Source: Firmicutes bacterium UBA7510 (GTDB lineage Bacteria; Bacillota; Clostridia; Tissierellales; Sedimentibacteraceae). From it: DNA of 64,000 nucleotides. The stretch is from the NCBI GenBank assembly GCA_002479485.1, contig DLNM01000032.1, positions 1 through 64,000 of the forward strand, given 5' to 3'. Made by a program: the position numbers and the translations under genes. Below the pieces are notes generated by a model. It saw nothing but the letters and a program-made list of their open reading frames with translations. It ran no database searches and was not told the DNA's origin. Positions 15,297 through 23,930 of the stretch are shown piece by piece. Every line of letters starts with the position of its first letter. Position 1 is the first letter of the stretch.

Positions 15297-17234
15297 ATGA
15301 TGACCTTCGGCAGAAAAATAAGGATTATAAGCGCATTACTAATTTTACTATCAACAATAATTATAGCAGTTTTAGGATTTTATATGTCAAGCAATTATAT
15401 TAAAAGCTCTATGCTAATGGAAATCGAAAAAACACTAGAAATAAGAAAAACCGATTTGGAGTTATGGCTTGCTCAACAAATGGGTGTAGTTGATGCAACT
15501 GTTACTTCAATAGAAACAAATGAAATATATGACAATAAAAAAGTTGAAAAGTATGTTAAATCTATAAAAGAAGCGACTTCAAATTCAAACATTACATCAA
15601 TATATATTGGCACACCTGATAATACTTTAATTGAATCCTCTGGGTATATTCCTCCTGCTGATTTTGATGTAACCGCAAGAGAATGGTATAAAGCTGCTAT
15701 GAATTCTGATGAGGCTTGTGTTTCTGAACCATATATAGATGTAGTAACAAAAAAAATTGTTATAACAGTGTCAAAAAGTATAGAAAGAAACGGTAAAAAA
15801 ACAGCAGTACTTGGTATAGATATATCCATGGATGGAGCTTTAGAATCAATAAAAAATGGAAGTGTTTCTAATGGTTTAAATTTATTTTTACTTGATAAAA
15901 ATATGAATATAATTTATCATCCTTATGTAGATAAGGTTTCAGATACTACATTAGCAAAATATGTAGCAGTAATTACAAAAAACAATAGTAACTCAACTAT
16001 TAAAGATTTTGACAATACAAAGAAGATTATGCAATTTTGCTCTGTTAACTTGACAGATTGGACTTTTGTAGGTACATTGCCTAAATCACAAATAAGTATT
16101 GAAATTTATAAATTAATACTTATTTACACAATATCAACAGCAATTATACTTGTTTTGTGTTATATCTTAGGTATACGGTTAGAAAAAAAATTATTTAAAC
16201 CTCTACTTACTATAAGTGAAAAGGTAAATAAATTATCTGAAGGCAATTTAAAAATTAGCTTTGATGAGCCTCCTGTTAGTAAAGAGGTACATTTACTCAC
16301 ATCATCATTAAACAATATGACTAATATGCTTAGCACGTATATATCTGATATAGATATTTCGCTAAGAAACGTCTCTGAAGGCAAAATAGATACAATATCT
16401 GATATAGAGTACATAGGAGACTTCAAGCTTATAAAAAGCTCTATAAATAATATTCGCATTTCTTTAGGTGAATTGTTAAACCAACTATTTATAACATCAG
16501 ATCAACTTGTAGCAGGGGCTAACCAAGTTGCTACTGGCTCAGAAGAATTATCAAGAGGTGCTACTGATCAAGCAAGTGCTATTGAAGAACTATCTGCTTC
16601 ATTAAACGATGTATCTAGCCAAATATATAAAAATGCTGAAAATACAAATAAATCAAAGGAATTCTCTAAGGAGTCTGGTAATTTAATAGAAAAAGGTTCA
16701 CATAATATGCAAGAGGTTCTAGGTGCTATGAGTGAAATAGGTGACACATCATCTGAAATAGCTAAAATAATTAAGGCAGTTGAAGACATAGCATTCCAAA
16801 CTAATATATTGGCACTTAATGCAGCAGTAGAAGCTGCAAGAGCAGGTCAAGCTGGAAAAGGCTTTGCAGTAGTAGCAGAGGAAGTAAGAAGTCTTGCAAG
16901 CAGAAGCGCAGAGGCAGCTAAGACAACTACTGAATTAATTGAAAAAACAACATCAGCTATATCAAATGGTAAAAACATAGTTGACTTAACAGCTAAAACC
17001 TTTGAAGAAATCAGAGAAAGCTCTTATTTACTTGAAAGACTCATAGATGAAATATCTCGTGCAACTAATGATCAAGCCGAATCTATAAAACAAATAAATG
17101 TTGGTGTAGAACAAATTTCTTCAGTAATTCAAAATAACACAATAACTGCTGAAACAAGTACGGCTACAAGTGAAGAATTACTTGCACGTGCAACAACATT
17201 AAGCAATTTAGTTGAAAAGTTTAAGAAAAAATAA
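15297..17234 (+). CDS. Methyl-accepting chemotaxis protein with dCache sensor
   Basis: This transmembrane chemoreceptor has an N-terminal helix, an extracellular dCache_1-type sensor (about residues 35-270, with the TAREWYKAA motif common in amino-acid sensors) and a second helix (about 275-300). A HAMP linker and a cytoplasmic signalling domain end it, with the conserved hairpin tip EDIAFQTNILALNAAVEAARAG. It transmits attractant signals to CheW/CheA. AGGAG precedes ATG 15297; the longer frame from 15276 has no Shine-Dalgarno. A second receptor of the same layout is at 35593-37563. The ligand cannot be read from the sequence. Confidence 0.92.
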   Translation: MMTFGRKIRIISALLILLSTIIIAVLGFYMSSNYIKSSMLMEIEKTLEIRKTDLELWLAQQMGVVDATVTSIETNEIYDNKKVEKYVKSIKEATSNSNITSIYIGTPDNTLIESSGYIPPADFDVTAREWYKAAMNSDEACVSEPYIDVVTKKIVITVSKSIERNGKKTAVLGIDISMDGALESIKNGSVSNGLNLFLLDKNMNIIYHPYVDKVSDTTLAKYVAVITKNNSNSTIKDFDNTKKIMQFCSVNLTDWTFVGTLPKSQISIEIYKLILIYTISTAIILVLCYILGIRLEKKLFKPLLTISEKVNKLSEGNLKISFDEPPVSKEVHLLTSSLNNMTNMLSTYISDIDISLRNVSEGKIDTISDIEYIGDFKLIKSSINNIRISLGELLNQLFITSDQLVAGANQVATGSEELSRGATDQASAIEELSASLNDVSSQIYKNAENTNKSKEFSKESGNLIEKGSHNMQEVLGAMSEIGDTSSEIAKIIKAVEDIAFQTNILALNAAVEAARAGQAGKGFAVVAEEVRSLASRSAEAAKTTTELIEKTTSAISNGKNIVDLTAKTFEEIRESSYLLERLIDEISRATNDQAESIKQINVGVEQISSVIQNNTITAETSTATSEELLARATTLSNLVEKFKKK

Positions 17235-17267
17235 TACCGTTAGAATAGATTACTAATTTATATTATA

Positions 17268-17313
17268 AAGGTTGTAACAAAGCTAATAAAACATGGTTTG
17301 ATACAGCCTTTAT
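17268..17313 (+). terminator. Weak terminator after the first chemoreceptor
   Basis: An imperfect stem AAAGGTTGTA/TACAGCCTTT (with one G-U pair) has a long loop and is followed by TATTTATT. Confidence 0.4.
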
Positions 17314-17335
17314 TTATTATTAATAAAAATTATAG

Positions 17336-17364
17336 TTGAACTATATGAATTGTTTTGTTATAAT
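17336..17364 (+). promoter_or_regulatory. Sigma-A promoter of the tRNA-Ser gene
   Basis: TTGAAC (17336-17341) and TATAAT (17359-17364) are separated by 17 nt and end 14 nt before the mature tRNA. Confidence 0.8.
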
Positions 17365-17378
17365 TAATATTACGCTAT

Positions 17379-17469
17379 GGACAGGTACTCAAGTGGTTGA
17401 AGAGGCATGCTTGGAAAGCTTGTAGGACGCTAACGTGTCGCGAAGGTTCAAATCCTTTCCTGTCCGCCA
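17379..17469 (+). tRNA. tRNA-Ser (anticodon GGA)
   Basis: The 7-bp acceptor stem GGACAGG/CCTGTCC, discriminator G and encoded CCA are all present. The D arm contains GTGGTTGAAGAGGC, the anticodon loop is TTGGAAA with anticodon GGA, a long class II variable arm follows, and the T arm contains GGTTCAAATCC. The long variable arm and the anticodon fix it as serine, reading UCC and UCU codons. The anticodon stem has one U-U mismatch (third pair). Confidence 0.97.
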
Positions 17470-17475
17470 TAAATA

Positions 17476-17507
17476 AAAAAACTCATTCTTCTTTGAATGA
17501 GTTTTTT
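17476..17507. terminator. Bidirectional terminator after tRNA-Ser and the ThrE-like pair
   Basis: Stem AAAAACTCATTC/GAATGAGTTTTT (17476-17487 with 17495-17506) is flanked by A- and T-runs, so it can stop transcription from both sides. Confidence 0.85.
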
Positions 17508-17526
17508 TGTTAGTGAAATCCTACAT

Positions 17527-17964
17527 TTATTTTTTTAAGTTTCCATATATCCTATTTGGTGTTTTAGTAAGAATTAAACTTACCAATGCAATCGCTATTG
17601 CCATTGCTCCTATATTAAGCAAAGTTTTTACTCCGGTAAGTAGAGCTTCATATATGTCATTTTGAACAAACTCAAGCATCATTTGATATAATCCTAGTCC
17701 CGGAACTATAGGTACAACTGCTGGAAAAACAAATATTGTAGCAGGCATTTTAACTTTTCTTGCACATAGTTCTCCAAGCAAGGATATGGTCAAAGTTCCT
17801 AAAAAGAATCCTATCATTTGTTGATTATAATTAACACACATAGAATAAACAAAATACCCCAGAGATGCAATAAGCGATGAAAAAACTAAGCTTTTTTTTG
17901 GAGCATTCATAACTAACGCAAAAAACCATGTTGCTATAAAACTACATATTAAATCTATTATCAT
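17527..17964 (-). CDS. Threonine/serine exporter small subunit (ThrE_2/YjjB-like)
   Basis: This 145-residue membrane protein has four hydrophobic segments and the motif FPAVVPIVPGLGLYQMMLE, typical of the DUF3815/ThrE_2 half of ThrE-type exporters. It forms a pair with the DUF1212 protein encoded just upstream, as YjjB pairs with YjjP. In Corynebacterium both halves are one ThrE protein that exports threonine and serine. The ATG lies 5 nt after AGAGG of a hairpin element separating the pair. Confidence 0.85.
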   Translation of the reverse strand: MIIDLICSFIATWFFALVMNAPKKSLVFSSLIASLGYFVYSMCVNYNQQMIGFFLGTLTISLLGELCARKVKMPATIFVFPAVVPIVPGLGLYQMMLEFVQNDIYEALLTGVKTLLNIGAMAIAIALVSLILTKTPNRIYGNLKK

Positions 17965-17970
17965 AATAAC

Positions 17971-18034
17971 CTCTATTACGCCGCTTCACGGCAAAACAAA
18001 ATTTTTTCTATAGTGTGAAACACATTTCACACTA
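17971..18034 (-). repeat. Intergenic hairpin element between the two ThrE-like genes
   Basis: Hairpin 1 (TAGTGTGAAA/TTTCACACTA, 18011-18020 with 18025-18034), a degenerate hairpin 2 and hairpin 3 (GCCG/CGGC, 17980-17983 with 17989-17992) precede AGAGG and ATG. The upstream gene's stop codon (18027-18029) lies inside hairpin 1. Confidence 0.75.
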
Positions 18035-18818
18035 TTAGACCCAATGAGTAAGCTACTGATAAAATAACACCAGCACCAGCAGCTAAAGATGTAGCAACTA
18101 ATATTGCTTCTGCTGCTCTTACTACTCCTGAAATTAGGTCTCCTCTCATTGTATCTCGTATAGCGTTTGTCATAGCTAGACCTGGCAAAAGAGGCATGAT
18201 ACCTCCGACTATAATCTTGTTATAATCACCTGCTTTAAGAAAATATGTAACTGAAATTGCTATAGATGAAATAATTGCAGCTCCAAAAAAACCAATAAAA
18301 AATTGATGAGAATCAAGGTCTTTTAGCTTTGATGAAACATACTGTACAATTATACCTGTTAGTAAAGCTAAGATAAACTCTATAAGTCCTCCTCTAAATA
18401 ATAATGTAAAAAATGCTGCCGCAATCCCTTCATAAAAAATATAGAACGGTCTTTTCTGTATGTTTACATTATTTTTCAAATCACATAATTTTTTTATAGC
18501 TTCATCTAATGTGATTTGTTTACTAGTAATAAGTCTTGAAATTGAATTAACATCATTAAGCTTTGATAAATCTATAGATCTATTTTTAATTCTACTTATA
18601 ACTGTTCTATTTCCTTTGTTAGGCGGTGATATCGTAATATATATACCTGTTGGTGTAGCTATAGAATCAACCTCTGATATACCAAAGGACCGACATATAA
18701 AATCGCATGTTCCCTCTATTCTATAAGCTTCTGCACCACTTTCTAGCATTATTTGAGATATCATTCTAATAACTTTTAACAGCTTTTCGATACTTACATT
18801 ATCATCCAAATTAACCAC
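18027..18818 (-). CDS. Threonine/serine exporter large subunit (DUF1212/YjjP-like)
   Basis: This 263-residue protein has an N-terminal cytoplasmic domain (about 1-110, including the YRIEGTCDFICRSFGI region typical of DUF1212) and then five hydrophobic helices. The GGIMPLLPGLAMTNAIRD motif is the ThrE family signature. With the small subunit next door it should export threonine or serine. The last three codons and the stop are contributed by an intergenic hairpin element. The GTG start at 18818 has only AAGG close by, so the exact start is uncertain. Confidence 0.85.
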   Translation of the reverse strand: MVNLDDNVSIEKLLKVIRMISQIMLESGAEAYRIEGTCDFICRSFGISEVDSIATPTGIYITISPPNKGNRTVISRIKNRSIDLSKLNDVNSISRLITSKQITLDEAIKKLCDLKNNVNIQKRPFYIFYEGIAAAFFTLLFRGGLIEFILALLTGIIVQYVSSKLKDLDSHQFFIGFFGAAIISSIAISVTYFLKAGDYNKIIVGGIMPLLPGLAMTNAIRDTMRGDLISGVVRAAEAILVATSLAAGAGVILSVAYSLGLIV

Positions 18819-19033
18819 CGGCCTTCTATATATTCAATTAAATTATAGCACAACACAAATATCTTATAAATAGCTTATTTTAATTTAGCTATTTAAAATA
18901 AAAAAATTATGTTTAAAGTGAGAACTTTGGGGAATATTATCATTGATTTATTTTTTTAAAACATATATAATTTATAAATAATATTAAAAATATTATTATG
19001 GATTATGTCTAAATTAAATTTAGGAGGAAATAT

Positions 19034-19219
19034 ATGGCAGTTACTAAAGATATGCTAATTCGTGAAGTTTTACAAGAAAATCCTAATTCTGCTGAGATTT
19101 TAATGTCTTTCGGTTTAGGATGCATCGGTTGCCCAAGCGCTCAAATGGAAACATTAGAAGAAGCGGCAGCAGTTCATGGAGTTAATGTAGATAATATAGT
19201 TGAAGCATTAAATAAATAA
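19034..19219 (+). CDS. DUF1858 small CxxC protein
   Basis: This 61-residue protein is a complete DUF1858 domain, the small helical module also found with hybrid-cluster and redox proteins. A CIGC pair (residues 31-34) could act as a redox disulfide or bind a metal. AGGAGG precedes the ATG. It is a single-gene unit that converges on the selenocysteine redoxin, the two being separated by a terminator. The exact function of stand-alone DUF1858 proteins is not known. Confidence 0.85.
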   Translation: MAVTKDMLIREVLQENPNSAEILMSFGLGCIGCPSAQMETLEEAAAVHGVNVDNIVEALNK

Positions 19220-19233
19220 CAATTCAAAAAATC

Positions 19234-19264
19234 AAGGGACGTAAGGATACGTCCCTTAATTTTT
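19234..19264. terminator. Terminator between the DUF1858 gene and the Sec-redoxin
   Basis: Stem AAGGGACGT/ACGTCCCTT (19234-19242 with 19249-19257) is followed by AATTTTTT on the plus strand. Confidence 0.8.
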
Positions 19265-19271
19265 TATATAG

Positions 19272-19499
19272 TTAACCTAATAACTCTTCTAATTTAGCTT
19301 TATCAAATCCTACTATTACTTGATCATCAACATAAATTACTGGAACACCCATAAAACCTTTAGATATTAATTCTTTTCTTGCTTCCATATCTGTTGAAAC
19401 ATTTTTTTCTTCAAATTGAAGATTTTTCTCTGCAAAATAATCCTTTGCAGTATGGCAATGTGGTCAAGTATTACTTGTATAAATTTTAATATTTTTCAT
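19272..19499 (-). CDS. Selenocysteine-containing glutaredoxin/NrdH-like protein (in-frame UGA)
   Basis: Reading from ATG 19499, which has GGAGG 5 nt upstream, gives a 75-residue glutaredoxin-like protein if the UGA at 19466-19464 (codon 12) is read as selenocysteine. The N-terminus is MKNIKIYTSNT, then U-P-H-C, then HTAKDYF. Further on come the cis-proline segment GVPVIYVDDQ and the VGFDKAKLEELL end, all at the expected family positions. UGA therefore replaces exactly the first cysteine of the CxxC site. A 7-bp hairpin with a GG-starting loop lies 13 nt after the UGA, as expected for a bacterial SECIS. Ordinary gene callers would miss or truncate this gene. A pseudogene is the alternative, but there is no other lesion. 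Confidence 0.85.
19430..19450 (-). promoter_or_regulatory. Bacterial SECIS-like hairpin of the Sec-redoxin
   Basis: On the minus strand CTGCAAA (19450-19444), loop GGATTAT and TTTGCAG (19436-19430) form a perfect 7-bp stem. The apical loop begins 20 nt after the UGA and its first two bases are GG. This agrees with the published bacterial SECIS consensus for distance and loop guanine. Confidence 0.7.
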
Positions 19500-19682
19500 T
19501 TGTACCTCCATATTTTATACTTATTATTTCTTAAATCATTATTATTATTTGTATTATAATTTGTTATTATAAAATTTTTTTATGTATTTATTACTATTAA
19601 TAAAATTTTATCATGTTTACTCGAATATTTCCATTACTATTTTTCGAATATGTAACTTAGTCACATAAAAATGTAAATACAA

Positions 19683-19713
19683 AAAAGCTTCGTACTTATT
19701 ATACGAAGCTTTT
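19683..19713 (-). terminator. Terminator of the SLH protein gene
   Basis: Stem AAAAGCTTCGTA/TACGAAGCTTTT (19683-19694 with 19702-19713) is followed by a T-run on the minus strand. Confidence 0.85.
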
Positions 19714-19725
19714 AAATTTTAAAAT

Positions 19726-22047
19726 CTAATTGTTTATAATTATTACATCCATAACACCATTATAATTGTTATTAATATTATAGAATTGAACTGATGAATT
19801 TATCTTAACATCATTTATGGAGCTTTTTTTAAATGATGTAATATTTCCAGATGCATCATATGTGCATGTATAAACTGAAACATTATTTGAATATTCTACA
19901 TAAGATATACCATCTATTTGCAATTGTCCATTATATATTGCTGTTACCTTACTTTTTGAAATTTCAGGTGAAAATTCTACAATATCTGTTACAACATTAT
20001 TAACTACTGTAAGTTTTACAAATTTATTTTTGTAATTTTTTAATGATTTATTTAGATTCTTACTAACACTATAGGTATCATTTGAATTATAAAGCTTTAC
20101 TGTATCAGTACCTATTGTTTGTATAACTCCATGTGGGCTACCAGAAAATGTATTAGTAGCTGGTGTTTCTTCAACTACCGATGATTCGCCGGTTTTAATA
20201 ACATTTTTTTCTAAAAGAAAAATCTCTGCAACTCCACCGGAGTTAATAACTGCCTTTCCTTCTACATAATAACCTAAACTAGATTTATTTATTATATCAT
20301 ACTTATAGTTATTTAATTGAATGATAACTGTGTTCGCATTTATATAATTATTTTGGTTAGTTAATGCACCTGTTGAATTACTATAGTTACTAGCAATGTT
20401 AGTAGAGTTCATTTTCTTAATTATTTTAATACTATTATTGTCATATTTATCATACTTTACAAAACTGTGTTTATCTAAGGAAGTATAGTATAAAGGAATA
20501 TTATTTACTATTTTCTTAGTTACCTCACCACTATTTTCTCTTAGTGTATATGTTACAACTTTACCTTGCTGGTTAAGTATCTTTACACTTGGAAGATCTT
20601 TTGTTCCTTGTGTAACACTAAGGACTAATGCATAAGTTTCCGGTTCTTTATTATATTTTAATATATTAACCTTAATTATTTTATTATTTTCATCTAAAAT
20701 AGCTTTTATTTTATCTCCTTCTGCTAAGCTCTCAGTAAGCTTAAATTCATTTGATAATTTATAATTAGTATTATCTAAAGTATAGAAATTTTCATACATT
20801 ATATTTCCCTTACCATTATAAATTCCAGAAACGCTATTTCTAACTACCTTTATTGTTAAAGTGCTTTTACTGTCGTTACTTTCACTTGTTTCATAAAAAT
20901 ATACAACATCATCTGATTTTATATCATAAATACTGTCTACTGCTCCTATCACCTTTACTTTATCTAGTGAAACTTTGCCATCTTTTTTAGGAAGATGCTT
21001 ACCAGCAAAGGTTGCGCTTCCTTCTTTGTATAAGGAGTTAGAGTCAATTATTACTTCATCTGTAGCTTTTGTAGCTACAGCCCCAATAATTTTATTTGAA
21101 TCATCATTATCTATTAAAAGCTTCAAATAAGAATTATTTAAATCCTCATTTGCAATCTTGCTTTTTATTCCATTAAAAACTACAGGAACATCACTTAAAT
21201 TATAAAGTTTAGTATTACCCATGCTGTCGCTTAAAAATACTACATTTGTTGACAATGCAGATTTTACATACCCATCTATGCTCTTATAAACAGGATTTTT
21301 AACAAGTAATATTTTGCCATAGATATCAAAGTAAACGTCACAAGTATTTAACATATAATCAGTTAAATCTATATATGGATGCATCAATGCAAAATTATCG
21401 TCTATTTTTACTGTTTCCTTTTTACCTATATTATTGATAAGCTGTTTATTGCTAACAGTAGTAACACCATTTTTAATACTAACTGTATTAGCATATAAAG
21501 CATTATAAACAAGTGTTGCTAAACTCTCTCTAGTCATATATATGCTAGGATTATTTATGTTTTTAAATAGACCTAATTGCTTTGCTAAATTATGATAATT
21601 TTCTGGATAATTATCGTCAAGAACAGAATCGTTATATCCAAGTACCTTTAATATAGCGACCACAGTCTCTGTATATGTAATGTATTTGTTTGGTTCGTAT
21701 GTATTATTTTCGTAGCCTTTTAGAATACCTAGCTCATCAATTATTTCTACATACCTCTCGGCCCAATGTCCTTTCACATCAGTAAAAGTTGATGTCATCC
21801 CTTTTGTAAACTCATCATACCCTATTAATATTGTTGCAATTTTTGCTACTTCAGCGCGTGTCACACAATTTCCCGGTCTAAATGTTCCATCAGAATATCC
21901 GCCTAAAATATTGTATGCAGATAAAATTTCTAGCATTTCTGATTGTTCATCATTTATAATATCTGTATATTCAGCAGCAAACCCCTTAACTGCAAACATA
22001 GATGAAATTAATGCTATTAAAATAAAAATTGTAACTAATTTTTTCAT
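19726..22047 (-). CDS. S-layer homology (SLH) domain surface protein
   Basis: This 773-residue secreted protein has a signal peptide (residues 1-24, cut near KGFAA). SLH modules follow in about residues 28-200 (AYNILGGYSDGTFRPGNCVTRAEVAK, ELGILKGYENNTYEPNKYITYTE, then a weaker third). SLH triplets bind pyruvylated wall polysaccharide and anchor the protein outside the cell. The remaining roughly 550 residues are Ser/Asn/Lys/Val-rich beta-type sequence with no domain I recognise; internally repeated phrases such as VKVIG and KIVNN hint at repeats. It is a single-gene unit with its own terminator. Confidence 0.88.
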   Translation of the reverse strand: MKKLVTIFILIALISSMFAVKGFAAEYTDIINDEQSEMLEILSAYNILGGYSDGTFRPGNCVTRAEVAKIATILIGYDEFTKGMTSTFTDVKGHWAERYVEIIDELGILKGYENNTYEPNKYITYTETVVAILKVLGYNDSVLDDNYPENYHNLAKQLGLFKNINNPSIYMTRESLATLVYNALYANTVSIKNGVTTVSNKQLINNIGKKETVKIDDNFALMHPYIDLTDYMLNTCDVYFDIYGKILLVKNPVYKSIDGYVKSALSTNVVFLSDSMGNTKLYNLSDVPVVFNGIKSKIANEDLNNSYLKLLIDNDDSNKIIGAVATKATDEVIIDSNSLYKEGSATFAGKHLPKKDGKVSLDKVKVIGAVDSIYDIKSDDVVYFYETSESNDSKSTLTIKVVRNSVSGIYNGKGNIMYENFYTLDNTNYKLSNEFKLTESLAEGDKIKAILDENNKIIKVNILKYNKEPETYALVLSVTQGTKDLPSVKILNQQGKVVTYTLRENSGEVTKKIVNNIPLYYTSLDKHSFVKYDKYDNNSIKIIKKMNSTNIASNYSNSTGALTNQNNYINANTVIIQLNNYKYDIINKSSLGYYVEGKAVINSGGVAEIFLLEKNVIKTGESSVVEETPATNTFSGSPHGVIQTIGTDTVKLYNSNDTYSVSKNLNKSLKNYKNKFVKLTVVNNVVTDIVEFSPEISKSKVTAIYNGQLQIDGISYVEYSNNVSVYTCTYDASGNITSFKKSSINDVKINSSVQFYNINNNYNGVMDVIIINN

Positions 22048-22084
22048 TTCATCATCCCTATATATATAATTTTATTATTCCATA

Positions 22085-22103
22085 GTTTCGACTACGTCGA
22101 AAC
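22085..22103 (-). repeat. Hairpin element variant upstream of the SLH gene
   Basis: GTTTCGAC-gta-GTCGAAAC is an 8-bp perfect stem followed by CTATGG, which resembles the hairpin-3 variant before the ATPase gene at 11954. It lies about 40 nt upstream of the SLH start rather than next to the Shine-Dalgarno. Confidence 0.5.
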
Positions 22104-22223
22104 ACTTTAGTCCTGTTTTTTTCTAACAGATTGGTGTATTTAGGGCACATAATCCCCTAATTTATAACTCAATTATATTACATAGAAGATAGTAATTTAT
22201 TACAGTAAAATTACATTTTATTA

Positions 22224-22264
22224 GCGTCTTAGAGTGAAGATTGTTTTTCTTCACTCTAAGACGC
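22224..22264. repeat. 16-bp hairpin of the element family overlapping the radical SAM gene end
   Basis: GCGTCTTAGAGTGAAG (22224-22239) pairs perfectly with 22249-22264 and shows the hairpin-1 core GTGAAG/CTTCAC. The stop codon and last four codons of the upstream gene lie in it. It could act as a weak terminator, but no good T-run follows on the minus strand. Confidence 0.7.
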
Positions 22265-23174
22265 TTTTGCCTTGATAGCTGTTTCTTCTCAAAAATTCAT
22301 AGTCTATATCATTAAGAACCTGAAGTTTATTTAAACTCCACATAGGTTCTATAAGCTCTGAACGCTTTCCGTCTCCTGTCACTCTATGAATTACAATATT
22401 TTCCGGCAAAAGCTCAAGACAGTCACACACTAAATTAACATATTCTTCTTGAGATAATATTTTAAAGTTTGTTTGATGATAAAATTTTTCTAAATCAGTA
22501 TTCTTTAGAATGTGCAATAAATGTAGTTTAACTCCCCATATTTTTTTAGTGCTTATATATTTTACACTTTCGAGAATGTCATTTCTTTTTTCCCCAGGCA
22601 AACCTAGTATTAAGTGAACAACTACCTTAATATTATATTTATTTAATAGTTTTACTGCCTCATTAAATACCTCTAAATCATATCCTCTTCTTATAAGTTT
22701 AGCTGTACTTTCATGAATTGTCTGTAGCCCTAGTTCTACCCACAAATATGTTTTTTCGTTTATTTGCGATAAAAGCTTTGCAATATCTTCATTTATACAA
22801 TCAGGTCTTGTTGCTATGGCAATTCCTTTAACGTTTTTAACATTCAAAGCCTCAAAATATTTTTTCTGCAAGTTTTTAACAGTATCATAAGTATTAGTAT
22901 AGCTTTGAAAATAAGCGATATATGTTGAAGATTTCCACTTTTTTGACAGAAGATTAATTTGATCAGCTATTTGCTTGTTTATAGAACTATCAACATTACC
23001 AGCAAAATCCCCAGAACCTTTTTCGCTACAAAATATACATCCATTTTTACTTAATGTGCCGTCTCTATTTGGACATGTAAATCCGCCATTTATTGATAAT
23101 TTTATTGTTTTTTCTCCAAAATATTTTTTTAACTCATAATCTAGAGTATGGTAGTTTTTGTTATTCCAATTCAT
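22251..23174 (-). CDS. Radical SAM protein, TIGR01212/YtqA family
   Basis: This 307-residue protein belongs to the YtqA/YhcC-like radical SAM family. The N-terminal signature CPNRDGTLSKNGCIFC provides the three cluster cysteines, and WVELGLQTIHESTAKLIRRGY and VVHLILGLPGE are typical barrel motifs. Members of this family are thought to modify tRNA or other macromolecules, but the substrate is not established. The C-terminal residues SVLE are encoded by the intergenic hairpin element at 22224-22264, so the ancestral C-terminus may have been replaced. GGGAG precedes the ATG. Confidence 0.88.
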   Translation of the reverse strand: MNWNNKNYHTLDYELKKYFGEKTIKLSINGGFTCPNRDGTLSKNGCIFCSEKGSGDFAGNVDSSINKQIADQINLLSKKWKSSTYIAYFQSYTNTYDTVKNLQKKYFEALNVKNVKGIAIATRPDCINEDIAKLLSQINEKTYLWVELGLQTIHESTAKLIRRGYDLEVFNEAVKLLNKYNIKVVVHLILGLPGEKRNDILESVKYISTKKIWGVKLHLLHILKNTDLEKFYHQTNFKILSQEEYVNLVCDCLELLPENIVIHRVTGDGKRSELIEPMWSLNKLQVLNDIDYEFLRRNSYQGKSVLE

Positions 23175-23199
23175 ATAATCTCCCTATTAAAAAATAAAT

Positions 23200-23309
23200 T
23201 GTGGATAAAAAAATTACGGTTATCCACAATTTATGATATGTTTTTGTAGGTTATCAACAAAGTTATAAACAATTGTTTGCAAAATGATAAAAATAGCTAT
23301 TTATTCACA
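23200..23309. promoter_or_regulatory. DnaA-box cluster
   Basis: Two perfect TTATCCACA boxes in opposite orientation (23200-23208 minus, 23220-23228 plus), one TTATTCACA (23301-23309) and two near-matches (TTATCAACA 23251-23259, TTATAAACA 23263-23271) lie within 110 bp. The inverted pair also forms a hairpin that might act as a terminator between the HD gene and the radical SAM gene. No dnaA or dnaN is nearby. Confidence 0.5.
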
Positions 23310-23363
23310 CACAGTAATAAATTCTTTTATCCTTTAATTTTAATGTCTATTAATTACTTATTT

Positions 23364-23930
23364 CTATAGTAATGATAAACCTAAATCATTTAGATATTTT
23401 TCTCTTTGTATTAATCCATCTATTAGATAATCTATTAATATTGTTATGTCTATAGATAGTTCGTCCGCTCCCTTTTGCAACTCATCTCTATCCACAGCAC
23501 GTGCAAAAGCTTTATCTTTTAACTTTTTCTTTACTGATTTAGATGTAATACCAACAAATTTTTCTGGTCTCACCAACGCACATGCAACTATAAAGCTTGA
23601 TAATTGATCAACTGCATATAAAGACTTCGACATATTTGTTATTCTATTTTCATTAGTTAAATCGCAGTGTGATTTAATTGCTTTACAAAATTCAATATCA
23701 TAGCCTTTATCAATTAATATGTTATAACCAACTTCTCCATGTTTATCAGGATATTTTTGAAAATCTATGTCATGTAAAAGTCCACAGCATCCCCATAAAT
23801 TTTCATCTTCATTAAAAACCTTTGCCATTTTCATCATTGAAGCTTCTACTGCTAAACTATGTTTCATAAGAGATTCCGAATCAACATATTCAGATAAATC
23901 AGACAAAGCTTTCTCTCTAGTTATTTCCAT
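23364..23930 (-). CDS. HD-domain hydrolase
   Basis: This 188-residue HD superfamily protein has histidine His23 (LMKHSLAVEA), GCCGLLHDIDFQKYPDKH with the HD doublet, an IKSHCD motif and a distal aspartate in YAVDQLS. These are the metal ligands of HD phosphohydrolases. It resembles the single-domain HDIG proteins of Clostridia, whose substrate is unknown. GAGG precedes the ATG. It is upstream of the radical SAM gene on the same strand, with the DnaA-box region between them. Confidence 0.75.
   Translation of the reverse strand: MEITREKALSDLSEYVDSESLMKHSLAVEASMMKMAKVFNEDENLWGCCGLLHDIDFQKYPDKHGEVGYNILIDKGYDIEFCKAIKSHCDLTNENRITNMSKSLYAVDQLSSFIVACALVRPEKFVGITSKSVKKKLKDKAFARAVDRDELQKGADELSIDITILIDYLIDGLIQREKYLNDLGLSLL

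Noticed and set aside
19464..19466. Nonsense mutation making the glutaredoxin a pseudogene
   Set aside because: The stop is UGA at the exact redox cysteine, a SECIS-like hairpin follows, and the rest of the frame, start and terminator are intact.
23200..23309. Chromosomal origin of replication
   Set aside because: No dnaA, dnaN, rpmH or AT-rich unwinding layout is next to it; a DnaA-binding cluster is the more modest reading.
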